From NCBI GenBank assembly GCA_013399695.1, contig VXAU01001251.1:331191-395190 (forward strand): DNA of 64,000 nt. Direction: 5' to 3'. The notes beneath the pieces were generated by a model that was given only the letters and a program-made list of their open reading frames with translations, did no database searches and was not told where the DNA came from. The translations under genes and the position numbers were made by a program. This DNA is from Formicarius rufipectus. Its lineage: Eukaryota > Chordata > Aves > Passeriformes > Formicariidae. Of this stretch, positions 63,801-64,000 are shown piece after piece; positions within the stretch are counted from its first letter, which is position 1, and the number at the start of each line of letters is the position of its first letter.

Positions 63801-64000
63801 TCTTTAAACTCCAAGACACGGAAATGCTCTAATGCTTTTTCATCCAATCTTCTAGTAAATTTTTGAAAATACTCTTTTCTGTGATGTTTTTCTGTGACAA
63901 ATAATAGCTGCCTTTTACATAAGCTGTTTCAGTGCAGAAATTTTCAACTGAACATGGGGAATTCTTCAGAGCTGGGATGAATGGGAAGGAATTAATTTCA

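Larger units (their letters stand above)
62946..64000. other. Non-coding stretch to the window end
   Basis: No gene is recognised. It contains (CT)7 plus a T run (63431-63453) and an A-rich tract (63766-63800). Confidence 0.4.

Overview
This is vertebrate, almost certainly bird, genomic DNA. The evidence is a dispersed set of CR1 LINE fragments with the typical avian 3' end (...aaaccattctatgat...), two nearly identical solo endogenous-retrovirus LTRs of a type I associate with songbird ERVL-like families, an AT-leaning composition with long stretches of unique non-coding sequence, and no prokaryote-style gene packing. A passerine is my best guess, but the assignment rests on recognising repeat families by eye. 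I recognise no host protein-coding gene, rRNA, tRNA or CRISPR array. The window looks like a gene-poor intergenic region or the inside of a very long intron. Nearly all open reading frames are short chance ORFs or lie inside repeats.

Layout. 1-1.98 kb is unique sequence with a block that looks constrained around 0.8-1.0 kb. A 3' CR1 fragment lies at 1.98-2.70 kb (+) and a short CR1 3' end at 5.44-5.59 kb (+). The longest CR1, at 6.74-7.92 kb (-), still shows reverse-transcriptase motif A and a damaged F/YADD box. A solo LTR lies at 8400-9088 (-), followed by a T-rich tract with 104 uninterrupted T at 9424-9527. A non-CR1 LINE 3' end, with a reverse-transcriptase C-terminal region and a cysteine/histidine tail, lies at 11.8-12.45 kb (+). 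An old CR1 piece follows at 12.66-12.85 kb (-). A second solo LTR at 15558-16247 (+) is about 96 % identical to the first but inverted.

From 16.25 to 44.8 kb the sequence is mostly unique. It holds two degraded CR1-like pieces (25.55-26.16 kb, -), simple repeats, short tandem duplications, a perfect 11-bp hairpin (40554-40583) and a 47-base assembly gap (42172-42218). A CR1 at 44.87-45.80 kb (+) is flanked by an approximately 50-bp imperfect direct repeat. From 45.9 to 64 kb there is again mostly unique sequence, with CR1 pieces at 56.2 and 62.7 kb (both -), A/C-rich tracts and a CpG-containing block at 57.6-58.1 kb that looks like a candidate conserved non-coding element.

No genes can be seen working together. 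The features are layers of retrotransposition into neutral or regulatory DNA. The items most worth a second look are the non-CR1 LINE at 11.8 kb, the inverted LTR pair with the long poly-T between them, and the direct repeat flanking the 44.9-kb CR1. I found nothing that amounts to a new gene system.
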